Source: Devosia sp. MC521 (lineage in GTDB: Bacteria > Pseudomonadota > Alphaproteobacteria > Rhizobiales > Devosiaceae). From it: a stretch of 64,000 bases of DNA. Shown here piece after piece: positions 52,820 through 63,697 of this stretch (positions are counted from its first letter, which is position 1; every line of letters begins with the position of its first letter). The stretch is from NCBI RefSeq assembly GCF_014127105.1, contig NZ_CP059902.1:3242001-3306000 (forward strand). Reading direction: 5' to 3'. The position numbers were made by a program, and so were the translations under genes. The notes under the pieces are model-generated. The model saw nothing but the letters and a program-made list of their open reading frames with translations, made no database searches and was not told the origin of the DNA.

Positions 52820-52833
52820 TTGATCTGGATCAA
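52820..52833. promoter_or_regulatory. FNR/FixK-type anaerobox before the globin receptor gene
   Basis: TTGATCTGGATCAA is an exact match to the FNR/FixK consensus TTGAT-N4-ATCAA. It is centred 52.5 bases upstream of the start codon of the globin-coupled receptor, in a 185-base gap. A class II position (-41.5) would place transcription start near 52785. Confidence 0.72.
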
Positions 52834-52959
52834 CCAACCCACAGCGCTAAACGACGAGGGTAAACACGGAGTTATTTACCGCTCGTGAAATGGGACAAAT
52901 CAAAGATTTAGGTGCAGAACCGCGCAGTCGCCGCCCACTGCTGCGACAACACCTGTGCT

Positions 52960-54675
52960 TTACTCTGCAGCACGCAGGCTTTGCTGAAACGCGTGCTCTG
53001 CTGTGCCCGCCCCGTCGCTTTTAAATACGGCAACCAGATCATCCAGGGCTGCCGCTTGTGTTTCAGTTTGCTCAATAGCAGCGTTGGTCTCTTCGACGAG
53101 CGCGGCATTGTGCTGGGTCATCTCATCCATCTGCCGCACGGCGACAGATACCTCGACCAAGGAGGCAGATTGCTCCCGGTTCGCAGTGGCAATTTCGTCG
53201 ATGAGTGTTGCGCTCTCTTCGGCGCCTTTGACAATGTCCGCGAGACGATCAGCCGCCTTTGATACCAATTGCGATCCGCCGCGCACCTCGCCCTCGCTGG
53301 CCTCGATCAAAACTTTAACATCTGACGACGCTTGCGCAGCCGACTGAGCGAGCCGCCGCACTTCAATAGCAACAACGGCAAACCCCTTGCCGGCTTCGCC
53401 AGCCCGTGCTGCCTCAACCGAGGCGTTGAGTGCCAGAAGGTTGGTCTGGAAAGCAATGTCATCAATGAGACCGATGATTTTCGAGATTTTGGTCGACGAT
53501 GCCTCGATCGCGGTCATGGCCTCGGTTGCCCGACCCATCACTGTCCCACCATCGATTGCCACAGAGACCACGTGACGCGCTTTTTCGTTGGCACTGGCGG
53601 CACGCTTAGCGTTTTCAGTGACAGCTCCTGTGAGTTGCTCCACCGAGGCCGATGTTTCTTCAATGGTGGCCGCTTGCCGGGTCGTGCGTTCTGAGAGGTC
53701 GTTGGCCCCCGAGAGGATTTCACCCGTGGCAATTTTTAACGAGCGCGAGGTGGTACGCATTCCCTCAACGATCTCCTGCAACCGCCCAAGCGATGAGTTG
53801 AACGCGTGACGCAAGGCCTCATACTGGCCTGTATAAACGTGATCGATATGGCCAGATAAATCGCCCTGCGCCATCATTCGTAGGCTTTTTGTGAGTTCGT
53901 TTATGACGCCCTCGGCACGCTTGCGCTCGCTAATGTCGGTGGCAAACTTGACAATTTTCGAGACGCGACCAGCGGCATCGAGCACAGGGTTATAGCTCGC
54001 CTGGATCCACACTTCTTTCCCGCCCTTACCGAACCGCTGGAACTCGGCTGCCACATATTCGCCGGACCGCAAGCGCTGCCAGAACTGAGCGTATTCGTTC
54101 GTCCTTGTGTAAGCGGGATCACAAAACATGGAATGATGTTTTCCCGCGATCTCGGCCAAACTGTAGCCGAGCGTCGTGAGAAAATTGGCGTTGGCAGTGA
54201 TGACAGTGCCGTCAAGGTTAAACGATATCACGGCCTGCACGCGTGAGATCGCTTCGATTTGAGCTGCATGGTCAGCCGCCATCTGTCGCTGCTCGGTAAT
54301 ATCGGTGGCGAACTTAATCACCTTTACTGGCCGACCGTTCGCATCGAATACCGGACTGTAGCTGGCTTGTATCCAAACCTCCCGCCCACCCTTACCAAAG
54401 CGTTGGAAGGCGTCGGATTTGAACTCACCTTTGCCGAGGTCAGCCCAGAAGTTTTTGTATGCTGGACTTTTTACGTATTCGGGGGCGCAAAACATGGAGT
54501 GGTGCTTGCCCCGCACTTCATCGAGCCCATACCCCAAGGCCTTTAGGAAGTTCTCGTTTGCGGTGATGATCGTGCCATCGAGTTCAAACTCGATAACTGC
54601 CTGACTTCTCAGCAGAGCCGCAAGTTTGGCTGCGTCGTCCTTGCTACTGTTCTGCCCAAAAGAAAACCGTCTCAT
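52960..54675 (-). CDS. Soluble methyl-accepting chemotaxis protein with two PAS domains
   Basis: A 571-residue receptor without membrane helices. Two PAS domains (about 20-120 and 140-240) are near-duplicates, each with [16 protein letters not shown](R/K)EVWIQASY and KFATDI; this resembles BdlA/Aer-like receptors. A HAMP-like segment (about 255-300) and the MCP signalling domain (about 310-545) follow. Unlike its four neighbours it lacks the xWxxF tail, ending SLRAAE. I chose ATG at 54675 because AGGGG is seven bases upstream. Confidence 0.9.
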   Translation of the reverse strand: MRRFSFGQNSSKDDAAKLAALLRSQAVIEFELDGTIITANENFLKALGYGLDEVRGKHHSMFCAPEYVKSPAYKNFWADLGKGEFKSDAFQRFGKGGREVWIQASYSPVFDANGRPVKVIKFATDITEQRQMAADHAAQIEAISRVQAVISFNLDGTVITANANFLTTLGYSLAEIAGKHHSMFCDPAYTRTNEYAQFWQRLRSGEYVAAEFQRFGKGGKEVWIQASYNPVLDAAGRVSKIVKFATDISERKRAEGVINELTKSLRMMAQGDLSGHIDHVYTGQYEALRHAFNSSLGRLQEIVEGMRTTSRSLKIATGEILSGANDLSERTTRQAATIEETSASVEQLTGAVTENAKRAASANEKARHVVSVAIDGGTVMGRATEAMTAIEASSTKISKIIGLIDDIAFQTNLLALNASVEAARAGEAGKGFAVVAIEVRRLAQSAAQASSDVKVLIEASEGEVRGGSQLVSKAADRLADIVKGAEESATLIDEIATANREQSASLVEVSVAVRQMDEMTQHNAALVEETNAAIEQTETQAAALDDLVAVFKSDGAGTAEHAFQQSLRAAE

Positions 54676-54885
54676 GCCCATGCCCCTTTGGACCGGCGGC
54701 ACACCGGCCGTGCACGAAAAGACTGGAGGAGGATGGTTAACTAAGACTTTTGTGGCGCTGGTCCGCCCAGCGCCACTTCCAGGTGAGTGCGGCGTTAGCC
54801 ACTCAAGTTCTGTTAGCTAACAGCGATCTTTTTTGTTCAAGGGCAGTCAGTAAGTTCGCCGTTAACTAGGCATTAACCATAAATA

Positions 54886-54911
54886 CAAAAAGAGGGCGCC
54901 GTGGCGCCCTC
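54886..54911 (-). terminator. Rho-independent terminator after the first single-Cache receptor
   Basis: Read on the minus strand, GAGGGCGCC / GGCGCCCTC is followed by TTTTTG, 27 bases beyond the stop at 54939. Confidence 0.88.
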
Positions 54912-54938
54912 AATGGGAAATCTTGGATTCAACGATGC

Positions 54939-57005
54939 TTAGAACTCGCTCCAGTCGGCGTTCAGCGCTGTGCCGCCCTGGCTGAGGTAAGAGCGTGCCG
55001 CACTCTTAACGCGGTCACGCTGAACCGGAGCCGAACCCGCCGCTTCACGTTTCGCGGGTGCAGCCCGCTTTTGCTCAGACTGTTGGATTGTAAACACATC
55101 CACAACACGGTCGAGTTCGCTAGCCTGTGCTTCGGTCTGCTCGATGGCAGCATTCGTCTCTTCCACAAGAGCCGCGTTATGCTGAGTCATTTGATCGAGC
55201 GTTCGCACTGCGACACCGACTTCGTCAATTGCAGCGGCCTGGGCCTTGCTGGCCTTGGCAATCGACTGCATCAGGACGGCATTCTCGGTCACCGCGCCCA
55301 GCATTGCCTTAAGCTGCTTGGCTGCACTCGACACGAGATCCGAGCCTGATTTGACTTCCTTTGCACTGGTTTCGATCAGTGCCTTCACTTCGGCCGAAGC
55401 CTCAGCTGCAGACTGCGCTAGACGACGCACTTCGACAGCGACCACCGCAAAGCCCTTGCCCGCTTCGCCCGCACGCGCCGCTTCAACCGAAGCATTCAGT
55501 GCCAGCAAATTGGTCTGGAAGGCAATGTCATCTATCATGCCCACAATGTTGGAAATCTTGGCGGAAGACTGAGCAATGCGATCCATCGCGTCATTTGCCG
55601 TTTCCATCATCTTTCCGTTGCGCTCCGCATCGGCGGACACAGCATTGGCCGAAGCGTTGGCGTCGTCAGCCATGCGGGCGTTATCCTGCACGGTGCTTGC
55701 CAGCTGTTCCATCGCAGCAGAGGTTTGCTCGATCGTCGCCGCCTGTTTGGTGGTGCGTTCGGACAAATCATTGGTGCCGGAGAGCAGTTCGCCAGTTGCT
55801 GTCTTGAGCGTACGCGAGGTTTCGCGCAGCTGCCCGATAACATCCGAGAGGCTCTCTGCCACGGCGTTGGTGTCTTCTTTGAGCTTGGCAAACGAACCCT
55901 GGTACTGACCGTTCATACGGCGGGTGAAGTCGGCCTTGGCCATCGCCGCCAGCACATCGCCGGTCTCGCCGATACCACGGTCGACAGTCTCAACCAGCGA
56001 GTTGACACTAGCGGCCAGAGCATTGAGCTCACGATCAGGGAATTCGGCATGAACGCGCTTGGTGAAGTCGCCAGCAATAGCGGCGTCCACCACTTCGCCA
56101 AAAGCCGCCTGCAACTCGACCATCATGTCGGTGCGCTCGATACGGCGGCGCTCCGAAGCAGCGCGTTCTTCTTCCGTCATAGCGTTCACACGCAGACCAT
56201 TTTCGCGGAAAACCTCGACCGCACGCGCCATATCACCAACTTCATTGGTGTACTGAACATAGGGTACATCGGTTTCGTACGCGCCCTTGGCGATCGCGTT
56301 CATGGTCGTTGCCAGCTTGGGAATGGTCGACATGATCAGCGACGAAACCAGATAGCCGAGCACACCCAGAACAACCAAGGTGACCGCGCCAACAATCAGC
56401 AAAATCCACAATGTCTGCTGAATGCCAGCTTCGATTTGATCCTTATCGAGGCCGACAAAGATGACGCCGATGACGTCGTTCTGGTGATTTGTGATCGCCT
56501 GATAGCCGATATAGTAGCCAACGTCGCCATAGGAACCCTCGCCCCGATAGGAACCGCTGGTCACAACCGGGTTATAGGCAGGGTCGGCTTCCGCAAATGT
56601 CGATCCTAGGCTACGTTCTCCGCTTTCCTCTACAAAGCTCGATGTCAGAACGTTCAGTGGCTGGCCCGCTTGTTCCGCGCCGTAAATCATCGCTGTGCCA
56701 CCGGTAAGACGGACAACAGAGTCGATGATGTTGTGGTTGATGAAAACACGCGGCATCGAAAATGCTGTCACGCGGCTCACGCTGCCATCTTCATTCCACT
56801 CGACCTTGGTCGAGGCCATCTCGCTGCTGATCAGAGAAACAGCGGTGCGCATATGGTTCTCGAGCGTGACCATTGCGTCAGCGCGAGATTGATTGCTCAG
56901 CGTAATATATGTGGCCGTACAGACAGCTGCCGTCGATAAAAGAATGCCCGAAATCACCAATGTGGCGATGAGAGCGGTCATGCGGATTTTGCCGAAAATT
57001 TGCAT
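54939..57005 (-). CDS. Transmembrane methyl-accepting chemotaxis protein, single-Cache-like
   Basis: A 688-residue receptor: TM1 about 10-32, a periplasmic Cache-like domain about 35-195 ([26 protein letters not shown]), TM2 about 203-228, HAMP about 228-280, a second HAMP-like segment about 310-375, and an MCP signalling domain to about 640. The ligand is unknown. The C-terminus ADWSEF fits the CheR-tethering pattern. ATG at 57005 ([13 protein letters not shown]) is preferred over a longer frame from 57056. A terminator lies on each side, so it is probably transcribed alone. Confidence 0.92.
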   Translation of the reverse strand: MQIFGKIRMTALIATLVISGILLSTAAVCTATYITLSNQSRADAMVTLENHMRTAVSLISSEMASTKVEWNEDGSVSRVTAFSMPRVFINHNIIDSVVRLTGGTAMIYGAEQAGQPLNVLTSSFVEESGERSLGSTFAEADPAYNPVVTSGSYRGEGSYGDVGYYIGYQAITNHQNDVIGVIFVGLDKDQIEAGIQQTLWILLIVGAVTLVVLGVLGYLVSSLIMSTIPKLATTMNAIAKGAYETDVPYVQYTNEVGDMARAVEVFRENGLRVNAMTEEERAASERRRIERTDMMVELQAAFGEVVDAAIAGDFTKRVHAEFPDRELNALAASVNSLVETVDRGIGETGDVLAAMAKADFTRRMNGQYQGSFAKLKEDTNAVAESLSDVIGQLRETSRTLKTATGELLSGTNDLSERTTKQAATIEQTSAAMEQLASTVQDNARMADDANASANAVSADAERNGKMMETANDAMDRIAQSSAKISNIVGMIDDIAFQTNLLALNASVEAARAGEAGKGFAVVAVEVRRLAQSAAEASAEVKALIETSAKEVKSGSDLVSSAAKQLKAMLGAVTENAVLMQSIAKASKAQAAAIDEVGVAVRTLDQMTQHNAALVEETNAAIEQTEAQASELDRVVDVFTIQQSEQKRAAPAKREAAGSAPVQRDRVKSAARSYLSQGGTALNADWSEF

Positions 57006-57115
57006 AGCTATAGACCAGTCCCCAATATGTTCCCGCCCTCCGACCCCACGTTCCAAAGGCGGTTGAGCTGTTTAACCCCAAACTAGGATAAAGGGGCTTA
57101 ACCAACTGTTATTAC

Positions 57116-57151
57116 GGAAAAAATAACGCGAGCCATCGCTGACCCGCGTTA
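57116..57151 (-). terminator. Rho-independent terminator after the second single-Cache receptor
   Basis: Read on the minus strand, AACGCGGGTC / GGCTCGCGTT (two G-T pairs) with a six-base loop is followed by ATTTTTT, 28 bases past the stop at 57179. Confidence 0.82.
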
Positions 57152-57178
57152 AAGATTAAACACTCATAGACACTGACG

Positions 57179-59254
57179 TTAGAAGTCGTTCCAATCTTGC
57201 GAGACCGCAAGATTTCCTTGAGAACTTGGGCCACGAGAGGAATATTGACGCGACGGGCGCTCAGTCGCCGTAGGCCTCATTACGCTCGCTTCACTACGAT
57301 GATGCGCAGGTGCAACTACAGCATCGACAGCGAAGACTTCGACAATCAAGTCAAGTTCATTCGCCTGCGATTCAGCCTGAGCAATAGCGGCGTTAGTCTC
57401 TTCGACCAAGGCAGCGTTATGCTGGGTCATTTCATCGAGCTGACGCACCGCGGAACTGACTTCCTCAATGGAATTTGCCTGCTCCGAACTCTGCTGAGCT
57501 ATGGTCTCCAGCGCCTTGGTATTTTCGCGGATCGCGTCCAGCACGCTCGCAAGCTTGCTTGCCGCGTCATTGACGAGCTTGGAGCCAGTTGCGACTTCAG
57601 AGCTGGACTGATCGATCAATACCTTGACCTCGGACGAGGCTTGCGCCGCCGACTGAGCCAAACGGCGCACTTCTACCGCAACCACGGCAAACCCCTTGCC
57701 AGCCTCGCCAGCACGTGCGGCTTCCACCGAAGCGTTCAGCGCCAACAAATTGGTTTGGAAGGCGATATCGTCGATCAAACCGATGATGTTGGAAATCTTG
57801 GACGAAGACTGAGTGATCCGGTCCATCGCCTCATTGGCCGATTCCATTACGCGGCCGCCCTCTTCTGCGGTCTTGGTGACCTTGGAGGCATTCTGGCTCG
57901 CAATGCTCGCCCGCTCCGCATTTGAAAGCACTGTGGAGGCGAACTGCTCCATAGCCGCGGATGTTTCCTCAATCGTCGCAGCCTGACGTGTGGTGCGCTC
58001 CGACAGGTCATTCGCCCCTGAGAGGAGTTCGCCGGTTGCATTCTTGATAGAGCCGGACGTGTGGCGAAGCTGGCTAACGACCTCGCCGAGCTTGTCAGCA
58101 ACGGCATCTGTATCTTCACGCAGCTTGGCGAAAGCGCCTTCGAATTCACCTTCCATGCGAAGGGTAAAATCAGCCTCGGCCATGGCAGAGAGCACTGTGC
58201 CAATTTCACTGACACCGTGATCAAAGGCACCAACGAGCTTGTTTACGCCTCCAGCCAGAGCATTGAGCTCTGCGTCTGGGAACTCTGTCTTAACGCGACG
58301 CGAGAAGTCTCCAGCAATAGCGGCATCCACGACCTGCCCGAAGGCATCTTGCAAATTGGCCATCATCGCGCGACGAGCATCCTCATCAGCCACGATACGC
58401 GCAGCTTCCGCTTCAGTCATTTGGCTAACGCGCAGACCATTTTCGCGGAAGACTTCGACCGCGCGGGCCATTGCCCCCACTTCGTTCTTGAAGCCGGTAT
58501 AGGGCACCTCGATGTCGTAATTGCCCTCGGCAATCACATCCATAGTCTTTGCCAAACGCGGTATGGGTCGAGAAATGAGGCGCGATGAGACAAAACCCAA
58601 CAGAGCAAAGACGATGGTGACGGGAATACCGACCATGCCAATAACGCCGAGAACCTCGCCTGCAGCAGCATTGACGTTTGCCATTGGCGTGCCAACCAAG
58701 ATAGCACCCATCATGTCACCCTTGGTGCCAACAATAGGCTGAATGGCGACAAGGTAAGGCACGCCCTGCAAAGTCATCTGCGAGCGAATGGTTTCACCTT
58801 GCCCGAGCAAGGCAAGAGTTGGATCGCCACTGGTAATCTTCGCATCTATAGCGCGAGACCCATCGGCCGCCAGGAGTGTCGTGGTCTTAGCGACCAGATC
58901 GCCGGTCTCCTTTTCCAAAACATAGATAGCGGCGTCTTGCTTGGTGACGCGGCTCACGCTGTCGATGACATCGTTGTCGTAAAAAGGCGGCACAGCCCAG
59001 CTTTGGAAAGAAACAATGCTTCCATCCTCTGCCATGGTCAAAATGGAGCCCGATATTCGGCGCTCTAAAATGGTCGCTGCAACAGCAAGATTGGTGTCTT
59101 GCTGTATTTCGCTCTCGTCGATCGAGCGCTGATGCATGGTCAGGTAAAGTGTATGAGATATAGCACCAACCGAGCCAATGATTGAGACCATGACGAGGAG
59201 CAAAATGCTCGTAGTCATGCGCACACTGCCAAGCAGTTGAGAGATTTTTTTCAT
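57179..59254 (-). CDS. Transmembrane methyl-accepting chemotaxis protein, single-Cache-like
   Basis: A 691-residue paralogue of the preceding receptor with the same layout: TM1 about 13-35, periplasmic Cache-like domain ([28 protein letters not shown] near its end), TM2 about 205-228, tandem HAMP-type segments and an MCP signalling domain. Sensor regions of the two differ greatly while the signalling halves are nearly identical, which implies duplication followed by ligand divergence. The tail is QDWNDF. ATG at 59254 is chosen for the GGGGGAC upstream. Confidence 0.92.
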   Translation of the reverse strand: MKKISQLLGSVRMTTSILLLVMVSIIGSVGAISHTLYLTMHQRSIDESEIQQDTNLAVAATILERRISGSILTMAEDGSIVSFQSWAVPPFYDNDVIDSVSRVTKQDAAIYVLEKETGDLVAKTTTLLAADGSRAIDAKITSGDPTLALLGQGETIRSQMTLQGVPYLVAIQPIVGTKGDMMGAILVGTPMANVNAAAGEVLGVIGMVGIPVTIVFALLGFVSSRLISRPIPRLAKTMDVIAEGNYDIEVPYTGFKNEVGAMARAVEVFRENGLRVSQMTEAEAARIVADEDARRAMMANLQDAFGQVVDAAIAGDFSRRVKTEFPDAELNALAGGVNKLVGAFDHGVSEIGTVLSAMAEADFTLRMEGEFEGAFAKLREDTDAVADKLGEVVSQLRHTSGSIKNATGELLSGANDLSERTTRQAATIEETSAAMEQFASTVLSNAERASIASQNASKVTKTAEEGGRVMESANEAMDRITQSSSKISNIIGLIDDIAFQTNLLALNASVEAARAGEAGKGFAVVAVEVRRLAQSAAQASSEVKVLIDQSSSEVATGSKLVNDAASKLASVLDAIRENTKALETIAQQSSEQANSIEEVSSAVRQLDEMTQHNAALVEETNAAIAQAESQANELDLIVEVFAVDAVVAPAHHRSEASVMRPTATERPSRQYSSRGPSSQGNLAVSQDWNDF

Positions 59255-59386
59255 TTCTGTCCCCCACGGCCAAGCGCGGACATATCGCTCATTGGCCCAT
59301 TGCGGCAAACCTTAAGTCAAACACCTTACTGAATAGTTCTAAACTACTCTCATCGGCTATTTTTATCAGATTTGCCTATTTTTGTT

Positions 59387-59413
59387 ATTGCGATCCGGCC
59401 CCCGCATCGCAAT
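59387..59413. other. Perfect inverted repeat just after the double-Cache receptor gene
   Basis: ATTGCGAT and ATCGCAAT flank an 11-base GC-rich loop, starting at the stop codon of the receptor gene at 59413. No T-run follows on the minus strand, so it is not a standard terminator. Confidence 0.45.
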
Positions 59414-61914
59414 CAAAACTCCCGCCACTCCTCTTCGAAAGCAGCATTGCTAGGCCGCAGATAGCTCCGAGCCTTGCGAGACAGATTGGCTTGCAATCCG
59501 CGCACGCCCGCCGTTGTCGCGAGGCTTGCAGTGGGCTCCTGGCGCTGACGATTGCTGATCGCAAATATATCAACAATACGATCCAGTTCGCTGGCTTGGT
59601 TTTCCGTTCTCTCGATCGAAGCATTCATTTGCTCAACCAGTGCAGCGTTACTCTGGGTCATCTCGTCCATCGTGCGGACCGCAGAATTGACCTCCTCAAT
59701 GGACGAGGCCTGTTCACGGCTTTGCACCGCAATGCCATTCATCAACGCGCTGGATGATCGAGCGGCGGTAAGAATATTCTGAAGATGATGTGCCGCGTCA
59801 GCCACCAGGCGCGAGCCACCCTTCACCTCTTGCGCACTCTGTTCGACCAATTGTTTGACGTCGGAAGACGCCTGAGCCGCAGACTGAGCCAAACGGCGAA
59901 CCTCGACGGCAACGACGGCAAAACCCTTACCAGCCTCGCCCGCGCGGGCCGCCTCGACCGAGGCATTGAGTGCAAGCAGATTGGTTTGGAACGCAATATC
60001 GTCGATCAACCCGATGATATTTGAAATCTTGGACGAAGACTGAGTAATGCGCTCCATGGCCTCCGTCGCCTTGCCCATTACCTGACCGCCTTGTTCAGCG
60101 GTTTGAGTAACTGAGCTCGCTACATCACTCGCTTCGCTCGCGCGATTGGCATTCATCAACACCGTGGACGCCAACTGATCCATTGTAGCCGACGTTTCTT
60201 CGATAGTTGCTGCCTGGCGCGTGGTGCGCTCGGAAAGGTCATTCGCGCCAGAGAGTATCTCGCCTGTTGCCGTTTTCAGCGTGCCAGATGTCGAACGCAA
60301 CTGCCCAACGATGTCAGTCAGTTTATCAGCGACTGCGTTGGTGTCATTCTGCAGGCGCGCGAACGCTCCTTCGTAGTCGCCCTCCATCCGAAGGGTCAGA
60401 TCGGTCTGCGCCAGTGCCGAAAGCACTTTCCCAGTTTCAGCTATGCCGCGATCGACGGTTTCGACCAGTTCGTTGACAGCATGTGCGAGTGCATTGAGCT
60501 CGTCATCAGGAAATTCTGCCCCGACACGCTGCCCAAAGTCACCTGAAGTTGCTGCCGACACCACTCGTCCAAACGCCCGTTGCAGCTGCTGCATCATTTG
60601 TGCACGTTCTGCCTGGCTTGAAATAATACGTGCGGCCTCTGCCTCGGTCATTTCGCTGACACGCATAGCATTGGCTCGGAAAACTTCGACGGAACGCGCC
60701 ATTGCGCCAATTTCATCGCCGCGATCCGCTCCTTCGACCTCAGAATCGAGACGTCCGCCCGCGAGTTCGTCCATCGTCCTCGTGAGTTTACTGATGGGTT
60801 GGCTGATGCTGCGGGCGAACACCAAGCCGAGCACCGCCGCAATGCCCAACAAGGCACCACCGATTAAAAGCGTCGAGTTGCGCATCTCGTCGACCGCTGC
60901 GTAGGCTTCCTTCTCGGGCTGCACAGCTACAACAGCCCAATCCACGCCGTTGACGGATATGGCTTGCGCCCGCACGACCATGGCCGCATTGCGGTAACTA
61001 TTGGAAATGCCTTCGGCGCTACTGCCCGCAAAGGCAGCTGCGATCAGAGGGGTGTCGAGCGCAGTGTTGAGCACATCAAGCTCTTCTGTGTGGACACTTT
61101 CGCTGCGCAAAAGTCCGTCCTTGCCAACAACCACAACCTCCCCGCTTTCCCCCAATCCGGAAAGGGCACCAACGCGTGCGCTCATCGCATCGGGAGCGAT
61201 CGACAAGACCATGACACCGACGTTCTGGTCACGCTCAAACACAGGCATCGCCATAAAACTCTGCGGCGTACCGGTCGGCGAATAGAGCGAAAAATCGACA
61301 AAGCTGGCTTGACCATCCTTAAGCTCTCGTGCGCTGGCAAAGGCCTTCCCTAGGCCAGACTCCTGAGAAGCGCGATCTGTCAGCACATTGTTGGCAAAAT
61401 CGTCGTTCTTGGCGACCGAGTAAACCACATCGCCGGACGCGCTGATCAACAAAACGTCTGAGTAGCCGCGCTCTTGCTGCAGTGTTCGGAAGCCGGGATG
61501 ATACCGCTTGTGGGGCGCGTCGTAAGTTGCCCCTTTGGGGGTACTGTCGGTCGCCGCGCGATTTTCGGGCGTCGGATTTTCGGTAATATAGGCGACCTTG
61601 AGTTGGGCAGCGGCTTTCTCTGCCAAGCCCATCCGCAGCTCATCGAGCGCCCGAGTTAGGTTTTTGGTGGCTGTGACCGTATCGGACCGCTGCACGAACA
61701 GGCGCAAATCCACTTCAGCTGCAGTGAAATAGTCGCTGACTTGCGTCGCGGCCGTGCTGAGAGAGGCCTGCATGGACAGGTCCCGCTGCGACTGCACGGT
61801 GTTCAAACCAATAAAATAGCTCGCAAAACCAACGCCAGCGCTAACTACCAATGCTGAACCAACGACAGCAAGCGGCAGCTTCTGCGCAACTTTAAGTTGC
61901 GGAAACAATCCCAT
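59413..61914 (-). CDS. Transmembrane methyl-accepting chemotaxis protein, double-Cache-like
   Basis: An 833-residue receptor with a large periplasmic sensor (about 40-330) between two helices, resembling a dCache domain: [48 protein letters not shown] and [20 protein letters not shown], a second HAMP-like unit and an MCP signalling domain follow, closely matching the neighbours. The tail is EEWREF, a tethering-type end. ATG at 61914 is chosen for the GGGG upstream. A nine-base palindrome precedes it. Confidence 0.92.
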   Translation of the reverse strand: MGLFPQLKVAQKLPLAVVGSALVVSAGVGFASYFIGLNTVQSQRDLSMQASLSTAATQVSDYFTAAEVDLRLFVQRSDTVTATKNLTRALDELRMGLAEKAAAQLKVAYITENPTPENRAATDSTPKGATYDAPHKRYHPGFRTLQQERGYSDVLLISASGDVVYSVAKNDDFANNVLTDRASQESGLGKAFASARELKDGQASFVDFSLYSPTGTPQSFMAMPVFERDQNVGVMVLSIAPDAMSARVGALSGLGESGEVVVVGKDGLLRSESVHTEELDVLNTALDTPLIAAAFAGSSAEGISNSYRNAAMVVRAQAISVNGVDWAVVAVQPEKEAYAAVDEMRNSTLLIGGALLGIAAVLGLVFARSISQPISKLTRTMDELAGGRLDSEVEGADRGDEIGAMARSVEVFRANAMRVSEMTEAEAARIISSQAERAQMMQQLQRAFGRVVSAATSGDFGQRVGAEFPDDELNALAHAVNELVETVDRGIAETGKVLSALAQTDLTLRMEGDYEGAFARLQNDTNAVADKLTDIVGQLRSTSGTLKTATGEILSGANDLSERTTRQAATIEETSATMDQLASTVLMNANRASEASDVASSVTQTAEQGGQVMGKATEAMERITQSSSKISNIIGLIDDIAFQTNLLALNASVEAARAGEAGKGFAVVAVEVRRLAQSAAQASSDVKQLVEQSAQEVKGGSRLVADAAHHLQNILTAARSSSALMNGIAVQSREQASSIEEVNSAVRTMDEMTQSNAALVEQMNASIERTENQASELDRIVDIFAISNRQRQEPTASLATTAGVRGLQANLSRKARSYLRPSNAAFEEEWREF

Positions 61915-61944
61915 AACGCCCCCCATACCTGCCCGAGCCCAATC

Positions 61945-61971
61945 GATAAGCGCAAACCTCCAGCGCTTATC
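61945..61971 (-). promoter_or_regulatory. Nine-base palindrome upstream of the receptor array
   Basis: Perfect arms GATAAGCGC and GCGCTTATC are separated by nine bases, 31-57 bases before the ATG of the double-Cache receptor. On the minus strand the loop reads TGGAGGTTT, an SD-like sequence displayed in a hairpin. It may be an operator or an RNA element. Confidence 0.5.
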
Positions 61972-62099
61972 TCAGACCCCGCAGTATATTTTGCTCATCA
62001 TCCCCATGAGCATGGTAACGATATAAGTCTCACCTTAAGCACTTCTTACAATCGCGACGAAAGTGTGAATTTTTGTCGCAGCAAGCTCATGACAGTCAA

Positions 62100-62134
62100 A
62101 GAAAAACACCCGACCTTGGTAAGGCCGGGTGTGT
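62100..62134 (-). terminator. Rho-independent terminator after cheY
   Basis: Read on the minus strand, ACACCCGGCCTT / AAGGTCGGGTGT with a three-base loop is followed by TTTTC. It closes the cheR-cheB-cheY unit before the receptor array. Confidence 0.9.
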
Positions 62135-62159
62135 ACAAATCTTTGATTTAAAACCGCGT

Positions 62160-62549
62160 TTACGTCAGCGCGCCAATTACGGCTTCGATGCGCTTTTTCA
62201 TCGTCGAAGCATCGAATGGCTTGATGATGTAATTGTTTACACCAAACGAAATGGCTTCCTTGACCTGTTCTTTGTCAGAACGGCCGGTTGCCATAATGAA
62301 CGGCATAGCCGCTGTACGCGGATGCTTGCGAATGACCTTCAACAAGGTCAACCCGTCGATATCTTCCATGTTCCAGTCGGAAATGATCAGATCGACATTG
62401 GCCTTTTCGAGCTTGGTCAGAGCGTCGCGACCTGACTTGGCTTCAATAATGTCTTTGAAGCCAAGCTGAGTAAGAATGTACTTACAGATGCCGCGCATGG
62501 ACTGCTGGTCATCGACGATCAGAACACTGACAGCGCTTGCCTTGGGCAT
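62160..62549 (-). CDS. cheY: Chemotaxis response regulator CheY
   Basis: A 129-residue single receiver domain. The acidic pair is VDDQQ, the phosphoacceptor Asp58 lies in IISDWNMED, the switch threonine in MATGRSD and the lysine in IIKPFD. WNMED right after the phosphosite is typical of flagellar-switch CheY. It would carry the CheA phosphate to the flagellar motor or act as a phosphate sink. It follows cheB by 95 bases. Confidence 0.93.
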   Translation of the reverse strand: MPKASAVSVLIVDDQQSMRGICKYILTQLGFKDIIEAKSGRDALTKLEKANVDLIISDWNMEDIDGLTLLKVIRKHPRTAAMPFIMATGRSDKEQVKEAISFGVNNYIIKPFDASTMKKRIEAVIGALT

Positions 62550-62644
62550 GGACTTTAAACCTTCTACACGCCTTGGGGTGGAGCCCCAGAGTTTCCTTGG
62601 ACCTTAGAGAACAAGGGTTACAATTATCTCAATCTTGACCGAAG

Positions 62645-63697
62645 CTACGCTGCTGATTTGAGCTTTGCCAGAGCGTTGGCGAGCTTTGTCGCGATCAGGT
62701 TAATACTAGCCTGCTCAACCACAGCGCCCTCTTCAAAGGCAACACGTGGCATGCCGTAGACCAGCGACGACGCCTGGTTTTGCCCAACAGTATAGGCACC
62801 CGCGTCACGCATCATTTTCAGGCCGCGAGCCCCATCGCGTCCCATGCCGGTCAGAATTGCCCCAACCGCCATATGACCGACGCTCTTCGCTACAGATTCA
62901 AACAGCACGTCCACACTTGGACGGTGTCCACTCGTCTGTGCTTCCTGCCCAAGGCGGCATTTCAGCTGCCCAGATGTCCGCTCGACACGCAGGTGATAGT
63001 CCCCTTTGGCAACGTAAGCGTGGCCCGGCTCAAGAACCATTCGGTCTTCAGCCTCCAGAACTTTTAACGCACAAAGCTCATCCAGTCGGGCGGCGAAACG
63101 TCCGGTAAAACCGGGCGGCATGTGTTGGGCAATGACAACCGGTGGACAATCAATTGGCAGATCAGACAAAACCGTCCGGATCGCCTCAACCCCACCCGTC
63201 GACGCGCCGATAGCGATCAACGCCCCCTTAGGGGCCGCAGCGGTGCGTAGGGCTTCTTTGCGCACCGGTTCTCCACGCGCAGCAGTTCGCCCACGAACGT
63301 CGGACTTGGCAGCTGCGCGGATTTTTTCGCGCAGACCGGCGCCGAAGGCCTCGAGCCCACCCGAGAACTCAGCGCTCGGCTTGGCGACGAAATCCACCGC
63401 GCCGAGTTCAAGCGCGAGAAGCGTTTCACTCGCCCCTTTTTTGGTCAAGGTTGAGACCATGACCACAGGCGTGGGGCGCAAGCGCATGAGTTTTTCGAGA
63501 AATGCCAACCCGTTCATGTTTGGCATTTCAATATCAAGCGTGACCACGTCGGGATTGAGTTGCTTGATCTTATCGCGCGCTTCCAGAGGATCCACTGCTG
63601 TGCCAACGACTTCGATATCACCCTCGCGGGTTAGCATCCGGCCGAGCACTTCGCGGATGAGCGCCGAGTCGTCGACGACCAAAACCTTGATGCTCAT
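62645..63697 (-). CDS. cheB: Protein-glutamate methylesterase/deamidase CheB
   Basis: A 350-residue enzyme that removes receptor methyl groups for adaptation. The N-terminal receiver domain has phosphoacceptor Asp55 (VTLDIEMPNMNG). The C-terminal methylesterase has the catalytic Ser in IGASTGG, His in AQHMPPGF and Asp in TGMGRDGARG. The linker is short and basic. Its ATG directly follows the cheR stop (TAAATG). Confidence 0.95.
   Translation of the reverse strand: MSIKVLVVDDSALIREVLGRMLTREGDIEVVGTAVDPLEARDKIKQLNPDVVTLDIEMPNMNGLAFLEKLMRLRPTPVVMVSTLTKKGASETLLALELGAVDFVAKPSAEFSGGLEAFGAGLREKIRAAAKSDVRGRTAARGEPVRKEALRTAAAPKGALIAIGASTGGVEAIRTVLSDLPIDCPPVVIAQHMPPGFTGRFAARLDELCALKVLEAEDRMVLEPGHAYVAKGDYHLRVERTSGQLKCRLGQEAQTSGHRPSVDVLFESVAKSVGHMAVGAILTGMGRDGARGLKMMRDAGAYTVGQNQASSLVYGMPRVAFEEGAVVEQASINLIATKLANALAKLKSAA

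Noticed and set aside
51158..61914. Tandem receptor genes as a possible mobile or horizontally acquired block
   Set aside because: No integrase, transposase, flanking repeat or tRNA is present, base composition looks like the rest of the window, and it adjoins core che genes.
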